Origin: Prevotella sp. MA2016
Lineage (GTDB): Bacteria > Bacteroidota > Bacteroidia > Bacteroidales > Bacteroidaceae
Reading direction: 5' to 3'
Length of the DNA: 64,000 bases
NCBI RefSeq assembly: GCF_000619825.1
Contig: NZ_JHUW01000007.1
Location: forward strand, 372,001-436,000
In this document: positions 36,624-44,539 of the stretch, piece after piece
How the letters are laid out: each line of letters starts with the position of its first letter
Position numbering within the stretch: the stretch's first letter is position 1
Notes under the pieces: model-generated
Seen by the model: only the letters and a program-made list of their open reading frames with translations
Database searches by the model: none
What the model was told of the DNA's origin: nothing
Program-made: the position numbers and the translations under genes

Positions 36624-39600
36624 CTAAAAGTTAATGTCGATACCGAACATCACAGAACGGTTCATTGGATATTTCAAACCATCGTTGGTACCCAATTCAG
36701 GATCCCACAGCTTGAACGACGAGAGGCAGAACAGGTTATTGCCACTGACATACACACGACAGCTCTTCACATAGAAACTCTGCAACCAAGACTTGGGCAA
36801 GGTATAACCAACCTCAAGAGTCTTACAGCGCAGGAAGCTCATATCCTTCTTCCACCATGTAGAACGACGGTAGTTGTTCACGTTAGGACCATAGGTCAGA
36901 CGGGGCCAGAAGGCATATGGATCCTGATTGGTCTCTGTCCAGCGATCGTCGAGATTATAACTGTAGGCGTTACCCTCCGTAGTAGTACCACCACCAGGCA
37001 GGAAGTAAGGCTGATTACCAATCACACGATACATATCACCTGTGCCTTGGAAGAAGAAATTGAAATCGAAGTTCTTGTAGCTAATCACACCACCGAAACC
37101 ATACACGATGCGTGGGTCTTCAGTACCACCAATGTAACCTTCGTCGGCCTCGGTAATAGCACCATCACCATCCACATCTACATACTTAATGTCGCCAGGA
37201 TGCAGAATGGCAGCACCCACACCATCCTGTGTAGGAATACCATCCTTTAAGGTTCCGTCGGCATTAAAGTCGTCGTAGGTGAATAAGCGCTCAGCAACCA
37301 ATCCCCACAACTCGTTCATTGAACGACCTGTAGCCGAACGATGGGTTCCCTTCAATGCTTCGGGCTCGTCTTTCTCATCCACACGGTTCTTGGCATAAGT
37401 AAAGTTACCATAGGCCGAAGTGAACAGGTCCTTGTTCCACTGCTTGTGGAAATTGAGCGTCACCTCAAAACCTTTGTTAGATACCTGACCGAAGTTAGCC
37501 CAAGGTGCCTTTACAAAACCAGTCTGAGTGGGGATGATGCTACGCTCCATAAAGATATTCTTACGCTTCTCACTGAAGATATCCACATTCATGTCGAGCA
37601 TATTCCACAAACCAACCTCGACACCAAGGTTCTTCTTGGTAACAGTCTCCCAAGTCAGGTTCTCAACACCAATCTCACCTTCCGAGATACCCATCGGACC
37701 TTCCTCTGGTTTGTTATGACCATAATTACGCTGTCCGTTGGTTCCCCAGATGTAACCCTCTGCATCAGTCTTAAGAGTACCAAGATAAGCAAAACGACGA
37801 CCACCAATGTTATCATCACCGGCCTGACCAATGCTGGCACGGAACTTGATCTTATGGAAGATGGGCTTCAGCTTTTCCATAAATGGTTCCTCGCTGAGCA
37901 ACCATCCTACAGCCACAGAGGGGAAGAAACCAAAACGCTTACCCTTGGCAAAGTTCTCAGATCCGTTGTAACCGAAGTTGAACTCAGCCACATAGCGGTT
38001 GTCATAGGTGGCCGACAAGCGACCGGCGATACCCTGCTTACGATAGTCCTGGAAACTACCATCGTCGTAGGCCTGCTGGTTGTAGAGCAACATGGCATCC
38101 ACATCGGTTTTACCAAAACGATGGTTATACATCAGGTCGGTCTCGAAATACACGCGGGTATTACCATATTCATTGCCCTGCTCGTTGCCCAGCGATTCAT
38201 CGCCAGCTTCATGCTGCGAGTAAATCAGGTTACCCTCTTCATCACGTCCAGTAGCGGGGAATACGGTACTTGGTTTAGCCGTACGACTACGACGGCTACG
38301 GTTCCAGCGGTCGAAACTAAACAGACCCTTAGCCTTCAATCCAGGCATAATCATCTTCAAATCCTGCTCAACACTGAACAGAGTCTGAATTTTACTTGAA
38401 GTAATGAAGTCGTAACCTTGCTGAGTGACCGTACGCCAGGGGTTAGCACGATACGAAATCACAGGGATAGCACCATCACTATAACGGGCTGGATGCACGA
38501 AAGGCAAGGTACGGAAAGCCTCACCAAACGCATCATTGGTATTGCAACGCTGCTTCTTGAATCGGTTCAGATAACCACCAATGTTTACACGGAGCATGGT
38601 GGTCTTGGTCACGTCCATATCAATGTTGGTGCGCAGGTTATACTGCTGGTTGTTGGTTGCATTATCGAAAACCAGACTCTTATCCTGCTCCAGCAGACCT
38701 GTCTCCTTGAAATATGAAGTGACAATCGAGTAGCGCAGGAAATCGGAACCACCGCTCACTTCCAGATTGCCACGAGTGGTATAGGCATAGTCCTTGGTAA
38801 TAGCATCCACCCAGTTCACATCGGGATAGAGGTCGGGATCATAGCCCGAGCGGGTGCGGTCTATCTGCTGCTGGGTGAAAGGTAGGGCCATATGGTCTTG
38901 AGCTGCCAGCTCGTTGAGCAGCGTCATATAGTCGGGCGCATTCAGGAATTTTGGCAACTGAGTGGGCTGGTTGATAGCGTGCTCTACATGGAAGCTTACC
39001 TGAGGGGCTCCAATCTTACCGCGCTTGGTGGTGATGACAATCACGCCGTTAGCACCACGCACACCATACATGGCCGAGGCCGAAGCATCCTTCAGGATTG
39101 AGAACGACTCGATTTCGGCTACATCCACATTGTTCAGATCGCGCTCCACGCCATCAACCAATATCAGTGGGTTGTTGCTGCCCGAAAAGGTAGAGATACC
39201 ACGAATCCAGAAGTTTGAGTCATCGTAGCCCGGCTCACCAGAGCGCTGGATACCTATCACACCACTCAGCTTACCAGCCAGATTATTAGATAAGGTACGC
39301 GTAGTACCAAACTGCAACTCAGAAGGACGGATGGTCTCGATAGCACCGATGATAGATGCTTTCTTCTGACTGGTATAACCAGTGACCACCACTTCGGTAA
39401 ACTCATTGGTCTCCTCCTCAAGCATCACATTGAGCAGGCGCGAACCGTTCACCTTCACTTGTTTGCTGGCAAATCCAATATAATTGAACTCCAGCGTGGT
39501 GCCGCTCTTTGCTGGCACATTGATACGGAACATACCATCGGCATCGGTGATGGCACGGGTTTCGGTACCCACCAATGTAACAGTTACACCAATAAGCGGT

Positions 39601-39776
39601 TCCTTCTGCTTATCAGTAACGAGACCTGTCACCTGAGTGGTCTGTACGCTTTGTGCCATAGCGACCGGAGCCGTAGGCAGCAACGGAGCAGCCATCAGCA
39701 TAGTCAGACTGCAGAGCATCACAGAACTGGCAGGCAACCAGGAGTGACAGAATTTGGATAGTTGTTTGTTCATCAT
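36624..39776 (-). CDS. susC: SusC/RagA family TonB-linked outer-membrane transporter
   Basis: A 1050-residue TonB-dependent transporter. A long signal segment (to about residue 42, ending APVAMAQ) is followed by a carboxypeptidase-regulatory-like domain (VTGLVTDKQKEPLIGVTVTLVG), a plug domain (EVVVTGYTSQKKASIIGAIETI, GVRGANGVIVITTKRG) and a 22-strand barrel ending MFGIDINF. No STN domain precedes the plug, so ECF-sigma signalling is unlikely and control by the SusR-like protein fits better. It imports oligosaccharides together with SusD and is first gene of the susCDE transcript. Met2 (39773) is an equally good start. Confidence 0.93.
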   Translation of the reverse strand: MMNKQLSKFCHSWLPASSVMLCSLTMLMAAPLLPTAPVAMAQSVQTTQVTGLVTDKQKEPLIGVTVTLVGTETRAITDADGMFRINVPAKSGTTLEFNYIGFASKQVKVNGSRLLNVMLEEETNEFTEVVVTGYTSQKKASIIGAIETIRPSELQFGTTRTLSNNLAGKLSGVIGIQRSGEPGYDDSNFWIRGISTFSGSNNPLILVDGVERDLNNVDVAEIESFSILKDASASAMYGVRGANGVIVITTKRGKIGAPQVSFHVEHAINQPTQLPKFLNAPDYMTLLNELAAQDHMALPFTQQQIDRTRSGYDPDLYPDVNWVDAITKDYAYTTRGNLEVSGGSDFLRYSIVTSYFKETGLLEQDKSLVFDNATNNQQYNLRTNIDMDVTKTTMLRVNIGGYLNRFKKQRCNTNDAFGEAFRTLPFVHPARYSDGAIPVISYRANPWRTVTQQGYDFITSSKIQTLFSVEQDLKMIMPGLKAKGLFSFDRWNRSRRSRTAKPSTVFPATGRDEEGNLIYSQHEAGDESLGNEQGNEYGNTRVYFETDLMYNHRFGKTDVDAMLLYNQQAYDDGSFQDYRKQGIAGRLSATYDNRYVAEFNFGYNGSENFAKGKRFGFFPSVAVGWLLSEEPFMEKLKPIFHKIKFRASIGQAGDDNIGGRRFAYLGTLKTDAEGYIWGTNGQRNYGHNKPEEGPMGISEGEIGVENLTWETVTKKNLGVEVGLWNMLDMNVDIFSEKRKNIFMERSIIPTQTGFVKAPWANFGQVSNKGFEVTLNFHKQWNKDLFTSAYGNFTYAKNRVDEKDEPEALKGTHRSATGRSMNELWGLVAERLFTYDDFNADGTLKDGIPTQDGVGAAILHPGDIKYVDVDGDGAITEADEGYIGGTEDPRIVYGFGGVISYKNFDFNFFFQGTGDMYRVIGNQPYFLPGGGTTTEGNAYSYNLDDRWTETNQDPYAFWPRLTYGPNVNNYRRSTWWKKDMSFLRCKTLEVGYTLPKSWLQSFYVKSCRVYVSGNNLFCLSSFKLWDPELGTNDGLKYPMNRSVMFGIDINF

Positions 39777-39819
39777 TTGTTAAATTGTTATATTGTTAGC
39801 CGTTGATTGATTTGCGATG

Positions 39820-39827
39820 CAAAATTA
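39820..39827 (-). promoter_or_regulatory. -7 promoter box of susCDE
   Basis: The minus strand reads TAATTTTG, matching TAnnTTTG, 43 bases upstream of the susC start. Confidence 0.55.
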
Positions 39828-39881
39828 ATATCTATAATCCTAAATCATGCTATCTATTCGGTTTGTATAACCTCCAATCTA

Positions 39882-39916
39882 CTCTATCAAACAGCATAAA
39901 CTCTGTCTATCAACCA
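39882..39916 (-). promoter_or_regulatory. direct repeats upstream of the susC promoter
   Basis: On the plus strand CTCTATCAAACAG (39882-39894) and GTCTATCAACCAG (39905-39917) match at 11 of 13 positions, with a 23-base period, about two helical turns. They lie roughly 55-90 bases upstream of the -7 box, a suitable place for an activator such as the SusR-like protein. A weaker relative (TCTATTCG) is at 39853. This is an inference from position and repetition only. Confidence 0.4.
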
Positions 39917-40075
39917 GTTACACAACACCCACTTAACTATAATGTATAACGGAAATAAAAGCCAAATGCTTGCAGTTTTTCACCAAAAGACCTCACTCCA
40001 TCCCTAACTAAATGTTAAATAATAACTTCTAAAGCGAAATATTTACGAAATAATTTGGTTTATTATAAACTTGTC

Positions 40076-40083
40076 TATATATG
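40076..40083 (+). promoter_or_regulatory. possible promoter of the small winged-helix unit
   Basis: TATATATG is one change from TAnnTTTG and has a TTTG 18 bases upstream (40054-40057). Spacing is near the Bacteroidota -33/-7 distance. Weak evidence. Confidence 0.3.
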
Positions 40084-40104
40084 CACCGTAAACCCGACAC
40101 AGTT

Positions 40105-40143
40105 GGCCTTTGATGTGCTTTCTGCAGGAGCACAGACAAGGCC
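40105..40143 (+). other. two-part hairpin in the leader of the winged-helix gene
   Basis: GGCCTT (40105-40110) pairs with AAGGCC (40138-40143). TGTGCT (40114-40119) pairs with AGCACA (40129-40134). The two stems are separated by a 3x3 internal loop, and the 9-base terminal loop contains CTGCAG. No T run follows, so it is not a terminator; an RNA leader structure or a relic repeat are both possible. Confidence 0.4.
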
Positions 40144-40190
40144 GGAGAGTAGTAAACCAAAAGTAGAACATCATTAAAAACGAAACAACA

Positions 40191-40298
40191 ATGGAAGAAA
40201 AGAATAACATGACTGCCGAGCGCAGTTTGGAGATCATTAGGGAGTCCCATTCTCATACAAAATCAAAAATAAGGAGGGAATTATGTTCAAACCACTAG
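40191..40298 (+). pseudogene. 35-codon remnant of a small membrane-protein gene
   Basis: A short frame (MEEKNNMTAERSLEIIRES to RRELCSNH) resembles only the first ~20 residues of membrane proteins that accompany winged-helix regulators in Bacteroidota (start pattern N-E-x-S-L-E-I-I). It then runs out of frame into the next gene, overlapping its first 16 bases. No transmembrane part remains. It may be a decayed partner gene or a leader peptide; the family match is from memory. Confidence 0.35.
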
Positions 40299-40522
40299 AC
40301 CCATTGCTACACTCCGAGCTGCGACTGGCAGTGATGTCACTGCTTATCAGTGCCGAAGAAGCTGAGTTCCCCTACATCAAAGAACAGACGGGAGCTACAT
40401 CGGGCAATCTGAGCGTGCAGATAGACAAACTCTCGGCAGCAGGCTACTGTCGTATCACCCCTGCCGGTCTAAAAGCTTTTGAGGAGTATGTTGAATCGTT
40501 AAAGGGTTACCTGAAATTATAA
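40283..40522 (+). CDS. small winged-helix DNA-binding protein with shortened wing
   Basis: A 79-residue protein resembling the HTH_27/MarR-like winged-helix regulators (FKPLDPLLHSELRLAVMSLLISAEEAEFPYIKEQTG, TSGNLSVQIDKLSAAGY, ITPAGLKAFEEYVESLKGYL). Family members are usually about 95-100 residues; here the stretch between the recognition helix (DKLSAAGY) and ITPAGL, which normally forms the beta-hairpin wing, is about 15 residues short with the frame kept. DNA binding may be altered or lost. An unusually good Shine-Dalgarno-like sequence, AAGGAGGG, lies four bases before the ATG. Confidence 0.6.
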   Translation: MFKPLDPLLHSELRLAVMSLLISAEEAEFPYIKEQTGATSGNLSVQIDKLSAAGYCRITPAGLKAFEEYVESLKGYLKL

Positions 40523-40524
40523 AA

Positions 40525-40562
40525 AAACAAGCGAAGTAGCATTCAAGTTACTTCGCTTGTTT
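40525..40562. terminator. bidirectional terminator after the winged-helix gene
   Basis: A perfect 14-bp stem (AAACAAGCGAAGTA at 40525-40538, TACTTCGCTTGTTT at 40549-40562) has a 10-base loop. The A7 run at 40521-40527 gives a T7 tail to minus-strand transcripts, so it is strongest for that direction; for the plus-strand gene it starts two bases after the stop codon. Confidence 0.75.
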
Positions 40563-40563
40563 C

Positions 40564-40713
40564 TTAATACTCATCCTCGTTGAAGTTTAAAGGATGTGCT
40601 GATTCACAGCGAGTTACAAGGTTCTGTGCCATTATTGTGCCACTAATTTGGCAGTGATTTGCGACAAAAAGCCGCTCTATAGCGAGTCCTGGAAGCTTCA
40701 TACGCTTTGCCAT
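40564..40713 (-). CDS. short hypothetical protein or remnant
   Basis: A 49-codon frame (MAKRMKLPGLAIERLFVANH to NFNEDEY) ends one base before a strong minus-strand terminator, which is its main support. Its frame extends upstream without a stop for about 16 codons (NERINELFVAVKIKK). No family was recognised. It could be the tail of a decayed gene from the adjacent transposase-like region. Confidence 0.22.
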   Translation of the reverse strand: MAKRMKLPGLAIERLFVANHCQISGTIMAQNLVTRCESAHPLNFNEDEY

Positions 40714-40845
40714 TTTTTTGATTTTTACGGCTACAAAAAGTTCGTTTATCCGCTCATTAGCTTATTGATTTAGACGATTTGACATGTATGGACACAGTTA
40801 TCCCTGTATGTTGGCCAAAGCCTTCTTCACGAGAGCAGGCTGGCA

Positions 40846-41094
40846 TCAACAGAGCCGTTCGTATCTGAAGATGTTATAGACAAGATAGGTCAGAGCTGTG
40901 GAAGCCTTGACGTGGTCCTTGTAGCCATAGTCATGCTTCTTCGTCAATACATCAAACTCCATTTCGAGGCATGGAGCGAAGAGGTGCTTTTGGGTGTACC
41001 TTTTTGCTTGTTTCTCAGACGGAGCTGGGCGTTTTGTGATTTTTTTAGCTAATAACGAGCAGAAAATTAGCCGGAAGCTGCCATTTGAAGTCAA
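40846..41094 (-). pseudogene. transposase remnant, IS5-like
   Basis: An 82-codon minus-strand frame contains KKHDYGYKDHVKA, resembling the YGYKxHVK motif near the third catalytic region of IS5-type DDE transposases. It jumps directly to TYLVYNIFRYERL, like the very C-terminus of such proteins. After the in-frame TGA the reading continues as QPALVKKALANIQG, also transposase-like. The middle and N-terminal thirds are missing or scrambled. No terminal inverted repeats were identified. The identification is by motif only and could be wrong. Confidence 0.4.
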
Positions 41095-41251
41095 TTCTAT
41101 AACATAGTTTAACTTTGTTTTTTTTGCAACTGCAATGCGGGTTAATGGATTTTCGTGGACGATAGTGATTTTCTATATAGAAAATTCACTTTTATGTGAA
41201 GCTTTAGATTTTTTTAGCGCATAAAAGTGTTTTCAATTCATTTCTTTTTTG

Positions 41252-41259
41252 TAATTTTG
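41252..41259 (+). promoter_or_regulatory. -7 promoter box of the ABC-exporter polysaccharide locus
   Basis: TAATTTTG, an exact TAnnTTTG match, 20 bases before the ATG at 41280. It overlaps a GTG at 41259 and so rules that codon out as the start. Confidence 0.6.
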
Positions 41260-41279
41260 TGCCATCCAATACAATAATA

Positions 41280-42140
41280 ATGGCAGAAAAAATCTCAAAC
41301 CAATATTGGACCATGCGGATCCGCCCGCACGAAAAGCTGTGGCACATCGACTTGGGCGAGATCTGGCGTTATCGCGACCTGATAGAACTGTTCGTCAGGC
41401 GCAATATCGTGGTGCAATATAAGCAGACCGTCCTCGGTCCACTGTGGTATCTGATACAACCCGTATTGACGGTCATCATGAACATGGTGGTGTTTGGAGG
41501 CATTGCCAAGATGAGCACGGACGGCATGCCCCAAGCCCTTTTCTATATGGCAGGCAACATCTGCTGGTTCTATTTCTCTAACTGTCTGAACCAGTCGTCC
41601 AACACGTTCATCGCCAATCAGAGTATGTTCGGCAAGGTATATTTCCCGCGCCTCGTAGTGCCCATCGCTGTGGTGATATCCAATCTGTTGCGATTTGTCA
41701 TTCAGTTAGGGCTCTTTGCGGCGCTCTACCTCTATTTCTTTATGGCAGGTGCTCCTATAGCCCCCAATTGGGCTATTCTGCTTACGCCCCTATTGGTCAT
41801 GATGTTAGCAGGACTGGGGCTTGGCTTTGGAATTCTGATCTCCTCGCTTACCACGAAGTATCGTGACTTTACGATACTCTTCACTTTTATCGTCCAACTC
41901 TGGATGTATGCCACGCCTATCGTCTATCCACTCAGCATGGTGGAAAAAGGTACGCTTCGCACACTGATTATGGCTAACCCGATGACCTCTATCATCGAGG
42001 CTTTCAAGTATGCCACTTTGGGTCAGGGCTATTTCTCTTGGTTCGCATTAGGCTATAGTTTCCTGTTTATGAGTGTGCTGGTGCTATTCAGCGTCGTTAT
42101 ATTTAATAAGGTACAACGTAATTTCATGGATACCGTATGA
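41280..42140 (+). CDS. wzm: polysaccharide ABC exporter, permease (Wzm/TagG type)
   Basis: A 286-residue ABC-2 family permease with six predicted transmembrane helices. The N-terminal amphipathic region (WRYRDLIELFVRRNIVVQYKQTVLGPLWYLIQPVLT) is the family signature and is followed by membrane segments to the C-terminus. Together with the next gene it exports a lipid-linked polysaccharide across the inner membrane, as in ABC-dependent O-antigen or teichoic acid export. The stop codon overlaps the start of the ATPase gene by four bases (ATGA). The ATG at 41280 is chosen because the upstream GTG lies in the promoter. Confidence 0.88.
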   Translation: MAEKISNQYWTMRIRPHEKLWHIDLGEIWRYRDLIELFVRRNIVVQYKQTVLGPLWYLIQPVLTVIMNMVVFGGIAKMSTDGMPQALFYMAGNICWFYFSNCLNQSSNTFIANQSMFGKVYFPRLVVPIAVVISNLLRFVIQLGLFAALYLYFFMAGAPIAPNWAILLTPLLVMMLAGLGLGFGILISSLTTKYRDFTILFTFIVQLWMYATPIVYPLSMVEKGTLRTLIMANPMTSIIEAFKYATLGQGYFSWFALGYSFLFMSVLVLFSVVIFNKVQRNFMDTV

Positions 42141-43411
42141 AAGCTATTGAGTTTAATCATGTAGGCAAGCAATATCGCTTGGGGCTGGTATCCACAGGTA
42201 CCTTCAAAAATGACTTGAGTCGTTGGTGGGCCATGAATGTCTTGGGTAAGGAAGATCCCTTCCTGAAGATTGGTGATACCAACATACGTTCCACGAAGGG
42301 CGAGAGCGAATTCGTATGGGCATTGAAAGATATCAATTTCAGTGTGGAGCAAGGCGATGTAGTAGGCATCATTGGCAAGAATGGCGCAGGCAAAAGCACT
42401 TTGTTGAAGTTGCTTTCTCGTGTAACTGCCCCAACCGTTGGCGAGATCAACGTCTGTGGGCGCATCGCCTCGCTGCTCGAAGTGGGTACAGGCTTCCACC
42501 CAGAGATGACAGGTCGTGAGAACATCTATATGAATGGTGCCATCATGGGCATGACCAAGGCAGAGATTACCCGCAAACTCGACGAGATTGTCGATTTCTC
42601 TGGTTGCGAACGTTATATCGATACGCCTGTGAAACGCTATTCTTCGGGCATGAAGGTGCGTTTAGGTTTTGCCGTTGCCGCTCATCTTGAGCCGGAAATT
42701 CTGGTGGTCGATGAGGTGTTGGCCGTAGGCGATGCCGAATTCCAGAAGAAAGCCATCGGCAAGATGCAGGATGTATCGAAAGGAGAAGGCAGGACCGTGC
42801 TGTTCGTGAGCCATAATATGGCAGCAGTTCGTAGTCTCTGTCAGAAAGGCGTGGTGCTTCGCGATGGTATGACAAACTTTATCGGTACCGTTGATGATGC
42901 TGTAAATCATTATCTTGCATCATCAACGACTCAAGCTGAAAAGCAGAAACTGATGACAGATTATATTACCAACTGCAAAAGTTTCTTGAAAATTGACGAG
43001 ATACAGATCAACAACACACCATATAACTCAACATCACTTACTCAAGGTCAAGAAGTGCTTGATGTGCTTATCAAGGGCAAAACACAAGAACCTATGAAGT
43101 GCGACATTAAATTAATCATAAAAAAGTTGGATGAAACTCCAGTTGCTTGCTTTATTGAAGGCCGATATAAAGGAGTCTTGTGTGATGTCCCCCCCGGAGT
43201 ATTTACATTCGAACGTCATATTCGCCTTCCTAAATACTTGGCAAATGGCGATTATCTGATTGACCTGTTTCTCCATGAACCTCGTCGTCAGGACTTCTTC
43301 GGGGTCCCAAATTGTCAAACGCTCCATATTGAAGGCTTTTACGATCAATATGCGAGTCCTATAACCCTTTCCGAAGACGGATTTATCGGGTTAGAGTCAG
43401 CAAATATTTAA
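42137..43411 (+). CDS. wzt: polysaccharide ABC exporter, ATPase with Wzt-type C-terminal domain
   Basis: A 424-residue protein. The nucleotide-binding domain (1-250) has Walker A GKNGAGKST (80-88), signature YSSGMKVRLGFAVA and Walker B EILVVDEVLAVGD. Residues about 265-424 form an extra beta-rich domain of the Wzt-C type, which in O9a-like systems binds the modified chain end before export. This suggests that the exported glycan carries a terminal cap recognised by the ATPase. It overlaps wzm by four bases. Confidence 0.88.
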   Translation: MKAIEFNHVGKQYRLGLVSTGTFKNDLSRWWAMNVLGKEDPFLKIGDTNIRSTKGESEFVWALKDINFSVEQGDVVGIIGKNGAGKSTLLKLLSRVTAPTVGEINVCGRIASLLEVGTGFHPEMTGRENIYMNGAIMGMTKAEITRKLDEIVDFSGCERYIDTPVKRYSSGMKVRLGFAVAAHLEPEILVVDEVLAVGDAEFQKKAIGKMQDVSKGEGRTVLFVSHNMAAVRSLCQKGVVLRDGMTNFIGTVDDAVNHYLASSTTQAEKQKLMTDYITNCKSFLKIDEIQINNTPYNSTSLTQGQEVLDVLIKGKTQEPMKCDIKLIIKKLDETPVACFIEGRYKGVLCDVPPGVFTFERHIRLPKYLANGDYLIDLFLHEPRRQDFFGVPNCQTLHIEGFYDQYASPITLSEDGFIGLESANI

Positions 43412-43428
43412 TTACAGATCAGACGACT

Positions 43429-44361
43429 ATGAGTCCAACTTTTAGTATCATCATACCCCATAAAGGCATTCCGGATTTGCTGATGCGATGCTTGAGGGCA
43501 ATACCTGTATCTGCGGACATTCAGGTGATTGTGGTGGATGACAATAGTTCTGATGCAGATACTTATTTAGATAAGTACCCGGAACTGTCGCGCCCCTATC
43601 TGGAGTTTATCAGAACGACAAAAGGGGGAGGGGCTGGCTATGCCAGGAATGTGGGATTAGAGCATGCTAAAGGCAAATGGCTGCTGTTTGCCGATGCAGA
43701 TGACTTTTATGTTGATGATATGTACAGTATCATCTGCTCATACGTTGATTCTGATGCGGATGCCATATACTTCAAAAAGAAGTCGGTTCTTTCGGAAGAT
43801 ATAAGTATAACAACGGAAAGGTGTTCTCACGTGAATAAAAATATTGACAATTTCCTGTCTAACGGTGACGAGTGGCCTATTAGAGCACAAATGTATGAAC
43901 CATGGGGTAAAATGGTTAAAAGAGATGTGATGGTCAAACACGACATCCGTTTTGACGAAGTAATGTATGCTGATGATGCCTATTGTTCTTTACAGATAGG
44001 CTATTACGCAAGGACAATTCTGGTTGTCAATAGAGTCCTTTATGTTGTCACTTATCGTTCTAATTCCCAAACGTATCATTTTTGTTTGAAGCCTAATGAG
44101 TTGAGGCTAAGGGCAGAGGCAGCCTTTCGGATGGATAAGTTTATGCTGCAAAATGATTTTTGTAGAGAGCATCGATTGAATTTTTTTTTAGTTAAGATGT
44201 TAACGCATGACAGGAGGTTGTTCAAGTACTACTTCTTCAAGTTGGAAGAAATCTATCCGTCAAAGTTGGCGGCATTACAGGATATATGCAAGAATAGACC
44301 CCGAAGATTCAAGATTAAATTCTATTTATATTCATTTTTAGTATGGCTAAGAGTTTTGTGA
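43429..44361 (+). CDS. GT2 family glycosyltransferase (copy A)
   Basis: A 310-residue GT-A fold enzyme. N-terminal nucleotide-binding region FSIIIPHKGIPDLLMRCLRAIP, VVDDNSSDADTY, then GGGAGYARNVGLEHAKGKWLLFADADDF with the DxD-like DAD at 89-91. It probably adds a sugar to the lipid-linked repeat at the cytoplasmic face. Its first ~105 residues are almost identical to those of the gene at 45748, while the acceptor-side half is clearly diverged. It starts 18 bases after the ATPase gene. Confidence 0.85.
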   Translation: MSPTFSIIIPHKGIPDLLMRCLRAIPVSADIQVIVVDDNSSDADTYLDKYPELSRPYLEFIRTTKGGGAGYARNVGLEHAKGKWLLFADADDFYVDDMYSIICSYVDSDADAIYFKKKSVLSEDISITTERCSHVNKNIDNFLSNGDEWPIRAQMYEPWGKMVKRDVMVKHDIRFDEVMYADDAYCSLQIGYYARTILVVNRVLYVVTYRSNSQTYHFCLKPNELRLRAEAAFRMDKFMLQNDFCREHRLNFFLVKMLTHDRRLFKYYFFKLEEIYPSKLAALQDICKNRPRRFKIKFYLYSFLVWLRVL

Positions 44362-44503
44362 ATATAGAAATATTTAAAGTGTAAGATAGGTTTTACAGAT
44401 GAAATGCCGCAAAATCGTTTGCTGTAATATACGAAATTTATTAATTTTAGGTTGCTGTACTAAACTTTTTTGCGATAAATTTGGTTATTCCATTAAGTTT
44501 TTG

Positions 44504-44511
44504 TATTTTTG
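44504..44511 (+). promoter_or_regulatory. -7 promoter box of the AAA+ ATPase gene
   Basis: TATTTTTG, matching TAnnTTTG, 28 bases before the ATG at 44540, inside a 178-base A/T-rich spacer. It suggests independent expression of the ATPase gene within the locus. Confidence 0.5.
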
Positions 44512-44539
44512 CACGTAATAATCTTGAGTATATAAAGGA

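Noticed and set aside
37341-38399. 352-codon open frame on the plus strand
   Set aside because: Antisense to susC, which is well supported by plug and barrel motifs.
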